Positions 60,098-64,000 of a stretch of 64,000 bases of DNA are shown here, in pieces. The stretch's first letter is position 1, and the number at the start of each line of letters is the position of its first letter. The stretch is from Segatella copri (GTDB taxonomy: Bacteria; Bacteroidota; Bacteroidia; Bacteroidales; Bacteroidaceae). A model generated the notes under the pieces. That model was not told the DNA's origin. It did no database searches and saw only the letters and a program-made list of their open reading frames with translations. The translations under genes and the position numbers were made by a program. The stretch is from contig NZ_CP156892.1 in assembly GCF_019249795.2 (NCBI RefSeq), positions 1 through 64,000 on the forward strand. Direction: 5' to 3'.

Positions 60098-62317
60098 ATG
60101 AACGAAACACCTTTTAAATTCACATCCGAAGAAAAGGAACAGACACTCCAGATACTAGAGCGCCTGAGAACCGCCGTGGGCGATACATTCAAGCCAGGCG
60201 ATGAGCAGCATCTGCGTGAAGACATACAGCATGCCTTCATCAACCATCAGATTAAGCGCAATGTCTTCGGAATGAATCCAATACTTGCTGCCCTGCAAAC
60301 CGCAGAAATCGCAGTAAACGAAATCGGTCTGAAACGAGATGGCATCATCGCCATCCTGATGCAGACCAGCGTCATCGATGGCTATCAGACCATCGAAGAG
60401 ATACAGAAGAAATACGGAGATAGCGTAGCCCACATTATCAGTGGTCTGCTTCGCATCCACGATTTATATAAGCGCAACCCTATCATAGAGAGCGAGAACT
60501 TCAGAAATCTGCTTATCTCATTCTCTGAGGATATGCGCGTCATCCTCATCATGATTGCCGACCGCGTGAACGTGATGCGACAGATTCGCGATACCGAACA
60601 GAAAGAGGCAAAGCATGAAGTAAGCGAAGAGGCAAGCTACCTCTATGCCCCACTCGCCCACAAACTGGGACTCTACAAACTGAAGAGCGAACTGGAAGAC
60701 CTTAGTCTGAAGTATCTCGAGCACGACGCCTACTATATGATAAAGGACAAACTGAACGCCACCAAGGCTTCGCGCGATGCCTATATCGCCCGCTTCATCC
60801 AGCCAATCCAGGAAAAGCTCGATGCTGCCGGTCTGAAATATCACATGAAGGGCCGCACCAAGAGTATCCACTCTATCTGGCAGAAGATGAAGAAGCAGAA
60901 GTGCGCCTTTGAGGGTGTATACGATCTCTTTGCCATCCGTATTATCCTCGATGCACCAAGAGAGAAAGAGTATATGCAGTGCTGGCAGGCCTTTGCCCTC
61001 ATCACCGACATGTATCAGCCAAACCCAAAGCGTATGCGCGACTGGCTCAGCGTGCCTAAGAGCAACGGTTATGAAAGTCTGCATACCACTGTACTGGGTC
61101 CTGAAAACAAATGGGTAGAGGTACAGATCAGAACCGAGCGCATGGACGATATTGCAGAGCACGGACTCGCTGCCCACTGGCGCTACAAGGGTATTAAGCA
61201 GGGAGAAGGCGGTATCGACGAATGGCTTGCCAATATCCGTGCTGCCCTCGAAAACAACGATGATCTGCAGCTGATGGACCAGTTTACCACCGACCTGAAG
61301 GAAGACGAAGTATACGTGTTCACTCCAAAGGGCGACCTGCTGAACTTCCAGAAGGGAGCTACGGTACTCGACTTTGCCTACTATATCCACTCCCGCATCG
61401 GCAATACCTGTGTGGGCGGAAAGATTAACGGAAGAGCCGTCACCTTCCGACAGGAACTCCATTCGGGAGATCAGGTAGAAATCCTCACACAGAGCAACCA
61501 GAAGCCACGCCGCGAATGGCTCAACATCGTGCAGACATCCAAGGCTAAAGCCAAGATTCGTCTAGCGTTGAAGGAAACCCAGAAGAAGGACGGTCTCTAT
61601 GCCAAGGAACTTCTGGAGCGCCGATTCAAGAACAGGAAACTGGAAATTGATGAGAGCATCATGGCGCGCATCATCAAGAAAATGGGATATAAGGAGAACT
61701 CAGACTTCTATAAGGATGTAGCCGAAGAGAAAATCGACGTGAACAGCATCATCGAGAGATACATAGAGGAGCGCGACCACGACCTGAACCTCGCCAATAC
61801 CAACAAGCCTGCAGAAAGTGCAGAGAATTTTGAGTTTGAGAATCCTACCGAGGAACTGATGAAACAGAGCGACGATGTGCTGGTTATCGATGAGCACCTC
61901 AAGGGCATCGATTTCGAACTGGCTCATTGCTGCCACCCTATCTACGGCGACCCAATCTTCGGATTCGTTACCATCAGCAAGGGTATCAAGGTACATCGCA
62001 TGGATTGTCCTAACGCCAAGGAACTGCGCCGCCGTTTCGGTTACCGCATCGTGAAGGCGAAATGGAGCGGCAAGGGAACATCCAAGTATGCCATCACGCT
62101 CCGCATCATCGGAAACGACGATATCGGTATCGTGAGCAACATCACCAACATCATTTCCAAGGAAGACAAACTCATCATGCGAGGCATCAACATCTCTTCC
62201 AAGGATGGTCTCTTCTCTGGCAATGTTACCGTAATGATTGATGATGCTGGCAAGACCGATGCACTCATCAAGAAACTGAGCGCCGTGAAGGGCGTTAAGC
62301 AGGTAACGAGAATATAA
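60098..62317 (+). CDS. relA: RelA/SpoT-family (p)ppGpp synthetase with degenerate hydrolase domain
   Basis: The 739-residue protein has the RSH domain order: HD-like domain (about 30 to 190), synthetase (about 240 to 370), TGS (about 405 to 465) and ACT (about 665 to 739). Key hydrolase residues are missing: the HDxxED site reads LMQTSVIDGYQ, while LADR-like IADRVNVMRQI remains. The synthetase keeps GRTKSIHSIWQKM, GVYDLFAIRIILD and PKSNGYESLHTTV; the specificity motif reads RMRDW, close to RxKD. It probably makes (p)ppGpp without degrading it, a RelA-type role. An AGGAGGG sequence precedes the ATG. Confidence 0.92.
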   Translation: MNETPFKFTSEEKEQTLQILERLRTAVGDTFKPGDEQHLREDIQHAFINHQIKRNVFGMNPILAALQTAEIAVNEIGLKRDGIIAILMQTSVIDGYQTIEEIQKKYGDSVAHIISGLLRIHDLYKRNPIIESENFRNLLISFSEDMRVILIMIADRVNVMRQIRDTEQKEAKHEVSEEASYLYAPLAHKLGLYKLKSELEDLSLKYLEHDAYYMIKDKLNATKASRDAYIARFIQPIQEKLDAAGLKYHMKGRTKSIHSIWQKMKKQKCAFEGVYDLFAIRIILDAPREKEYMQCWQAFALITDMYQPNPKRMRDWLSVPKSNGYESLHTTVLGPENKWVEVQIRTERMDDIAEHGLAAHWRYKGIKQGEGGIDEWLANIRAALENNDDLQLMDQFTTDLKEDEVYVFTPKGDLLNFQKGATVLDFAYYIHSRIGNTCVGGKINGRAVTFRQELHSGDQVEILTQSNQKPRREWLNIVQTSKAKAKIRLALKETQKKDGLYAKELLERRFKNRKLEIDESIMARIIKKMGYKENSDFYKDVAEEKIDVNSIIERYIEERDHDLNLANTNKPAESAENFEFENPTEELMKQSDDVLVIDEHLKGIDFELAHCCHPIYGDPIFGFVTISKGIKVHRMDCPNAKELRRRFGYRIVKAKWSGKGTSKYAITLRIIGNDDIGIVSNITNIISKEDKLIMRGINISSKDGLFSGNVTVMIDDAGKTDALIKKLSAVKGVKQVTRI

Positions 62318-62340
62318 AACCGGAATACAGAAATACAGAA

Positions 62341-62377
62341 AAAAAATCCCGCAGAGAAAATCTGCGGGATTTTTTTA
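62341..62377. terminator. Bidirectional terminator between relA and the TPR gene
   Basis: ATCCCGCAGA (62346-62355) and TCTGCGGGAT (62361-62370) form a 10-bp stem with an A-run before and a T-run after. Confidence 0.95.
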
Positions 62378-64000
62378 TTTCGACTTATTCAAGCGCTTGA
62401 TCACAGAATAGGCATCATACAAACCAAGTTCTCCTGCCTTTGAAAGATCCTGGATGGCAGTCTGCTTATTGCCACTCTTGGCTCGTGCTATACCTCTATT
62501 ATAATAAGCCTCTGCAAGGCGGTTATCAATTCTCAAGGCAATGGTATAATCATCTATTGCTTTTGAAAGTTCGTTTCTGCCTGCATGAAGATTACCTCTA
62601 TTATAATAGATGTAAGCATTGTTGCTGTTCTGGCGAATGGCATCACTGAAATCAGCCTCGGCAGAATGGATGTTCAGAACACCCTTGCCCTCAGCCTTGT
62701 TAAATTCATCCATCTCAGCCTGGCAGACAGCACGCTGCCAGTAAGCCAAAGAGTTCTTGTCATCGAGCGAGATATAATAGGTGAAATCACTGATGGCAGC
62801 CTCAAAATCACGAAGTACACTATGAGCGATGGCCCTGCGCATCAGGAGACGTTTTCTGGTTTCATTATCGCTCGCCACACTCAACTCTGCCGAAAGTTTA
62901 TCAATCATCGAGAATATCTTCATAGAACCATTCTCATCGAGCTGTTCCTTACTGCAAACGATATAAACCTTGTCTGCCTTGGTATGCTGATTGAGCGCAT
63001 CAACCTCCTTGTCATAAGCCTGAACTCCATTTACATTCTGATTGTTTGGGAAATAAGAGAGCTGATACATCGGCAGGAAGGCGGTTTCTACCTGACGGTT
63101 CTGAACCTTACCACGATACTCGCTCTTATAGTTGTGTTCATACTTCGGTTCGTCATCTACTACCAGCGAAGCAAACTTATTCGGGTCAACCTCAGAGCGC
63201 TTACGCATCTCCTTCTTGGTCTTTGCGCTCCATCTCGGCTGGATTCCGATATGCTTGTTCATCTGCGCCTTGAAGATACGGAATTCATCCATCTCTGCCT
63301 TGGCTGTCATGCCCAGGCGCCGGTAACAGCTGGCACGGTTAGACAAACCGGTCCAGAAGTTAGGGAACTGGTTGATAACCTTAGTATAATCCTTGATGGC
63401 AGCTCTCAGATTACCGGTCTTATCATGCAATAGAGCTCGGTTGAAGATAGCCATGAAGTTCTGGGGTTCCATCTTGATAATGAAGTCGAAATCGGTGATA
63501 GCACGGTTATCATCACCCAACTGTACACGCATCAGTCCTCTATTATAATGAGCCAGGAAATTGTTCGGATCCAGATCAAGGGCATTGTCATAATCGCTCA
63601 TCGCCCCTCTGAGGTTATTCAGATTGATACGCGCCAAAGCACGGTTAATGTAACTGTTGACATTGTTAGGTTTGAAATGCAGACTCTTGGTCAGCGCCTC
63701 ATCAGCCGTTTTCCATTCCTTTCTAGCCAGCGCCATATAGGCACGCGTAGTCCAGGCATCCCCATCATACGGATTGAGCTGCAGACTCTTGTCTAGCCAT
63801 TTCTCAGCCTGCACGGTATCTTTCTGATGCAGATACACTTCAGCCTTGAGCGAATAAGCATTCGACCAGTCTTTCCATTTTTCCACGATGGTATCCAGTT
63901 CCTGCTGCGCCGCCTCATACTTTTTGTTTTCCATCTGGCAGATAGCCCGGTTGAACCAGTAATTTCGGTTGCGCGGTTCAAGTCTGATAGCCTCATTATA
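62375..64000 (-). CDS. Tetratricopeptide-repeat protein, 5' end outside the window
   Basis: The frame stays open to the window edge (22 more codons upstream of an internal Met at 63934), so the N-terminus is missing. At least eight TPR units are visible in two blocks, for example AYSLKAEVYLHQKDTVQAEKWLDKSLQLNP, SYINRALARINLNNLRGAMSDYDNALDLDP, FLAHYNRGLMRVQLGDDNRAI, and later YIYYNRGNLHAGRNELSKAIDDY and AEAYYNRGIARAKSGNKQTAI. A linker of about 130 residues without TPR pattern separates the blocks. TPR proteins scaffold other proteins; partner unknown. Confidence 0.9.
   Translation of the reverse strand, partial: YNEAIRLEPRNRNYWFNRAICQMENKKYEAAQQELDTIVEKWKDWSNAYSLKAEVYLHQKDTVQAEKWLDKSLQLNPYDGDAWTTRAYMALARKEWKTADEALTKSLHFKPNNVNSYINRALARINLNNLRGAMSDYDNALDLDPNNFLAHYNRGLMRVQLGDDNRAITDFDFIIKMEPQNFMAIFNRALLHDKTGNLRAAIKDYTKVINQFPNFWTGLSNRASCYRRLGMTAKAEMDEFRIFKAQMNKHIGIQPRWSAKTKKEMRKRSEVDPNKFASLVVDDEPKYEHNYKSEYRGKVQNRQVETAFLPMYQLSYFPNNQNVNGVQAYDKEVDALNQHTKADKVYIVCSKEQLDENGSMKIFSMIDKLSAELSVASDNETRKRLLMRRAIAHSVLRDFEAAISDFTYYISLDDKNSLAYWQRAVCQAEMDEFNKAEGKGVLNIHSAEADFSDAIRQNSNNAYIYYNRGNLHAGRNELSKAIDDYTIALRIDNRLAEAYYNRGIARAKSGNKQTAIQDLSKAGELGLYDAYSVIKRLNKSK

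Noticed and set aside
62585..63433. 282-codon open frame opposite the TPR gene
   Set aside because: Antisense shadow of a clear TPR protein.

Overview
The window looks like a chromosomal segment of a Bacteroidota gut bacterium, most likely Prevotella/Segatella (S. copri type). The support is repeated -7 boxes of the form TAnnTTTG with little Shine-Dalgarno signal, a UpxY-type antiterminator, a BT4734/VirE - DUF4248 - HU - amidase - smalltalk cassette, SusD-era style lipoproteins with PCMD domains, and an F-type ATP synthase operon in the Bacteroidota order. The species call is inference from gene content; no marker-gene comparison was possible.

Region 1 to about 16380 is the right part of a contractile-tail (myovirus) prophage, all on the + strand: baseplate genes, a holin - amidase - one-piece spanin lysis cassette, more baseplate/tail genes, then a 2775-residue receptor-binding protein. 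That protein ends in the variable repeat (VR) of a diversity-generating retroelement (DGR). A 116-bp template repeat (TR) lies 285 bp downstream of the VR, followed by a structured spacer and a DGR-type reverse transcriptase. TR and VR differ at 14 positions and every one is an adenine in the TR, so adenine-specific mutagenic retrohoming has occurred. The prophage is also damaged: the baseplate hub gene is cut to a third and the spike gene is frameshifted. Its right end carries three copies of a TTTCGTTTT motif, as in Mu-like phages, and it splits a polysaccharide pyruvyl transferase gene.

Region 16.4 to 35.5 kb is a capsule/exopolysaccharide locus mixed with mobile and accessory DNA. On the - strand are the cut pyruvyl transferase, a nitroreductase-like protein, a flippase and UDP-GlcNAc 2-epimerase. 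Then come two toxin-antitoxin-like units sharing one promoter cassette, an intact IS66 element with target duplication, the VirE/HU/amidase/smalltalk cassette on the + strand, and the - strand export operon upxY-wza-wzc-PHP phosphatase with a 200-nt leader.

Region 35.5 to 64 kb is core genome: the ATP synthase operon (atpD-C-I-B-E-F-H-A-G) with a long hairpin between atpE and atpF, pfkA, nhaD, rpsA, a three-gene cell-envelope group, infC-rpmI-rplT, a GxxExxY gene bracketed by CTGTGAAATCTGTGGG repeats, thrS, ansA, a very small peptide gene with its own promoter, a DUF4301 gene, two tiny membrane proteins ahead of a RelA/SpoT-family synthetase, and a TPR protein that runs off the end.
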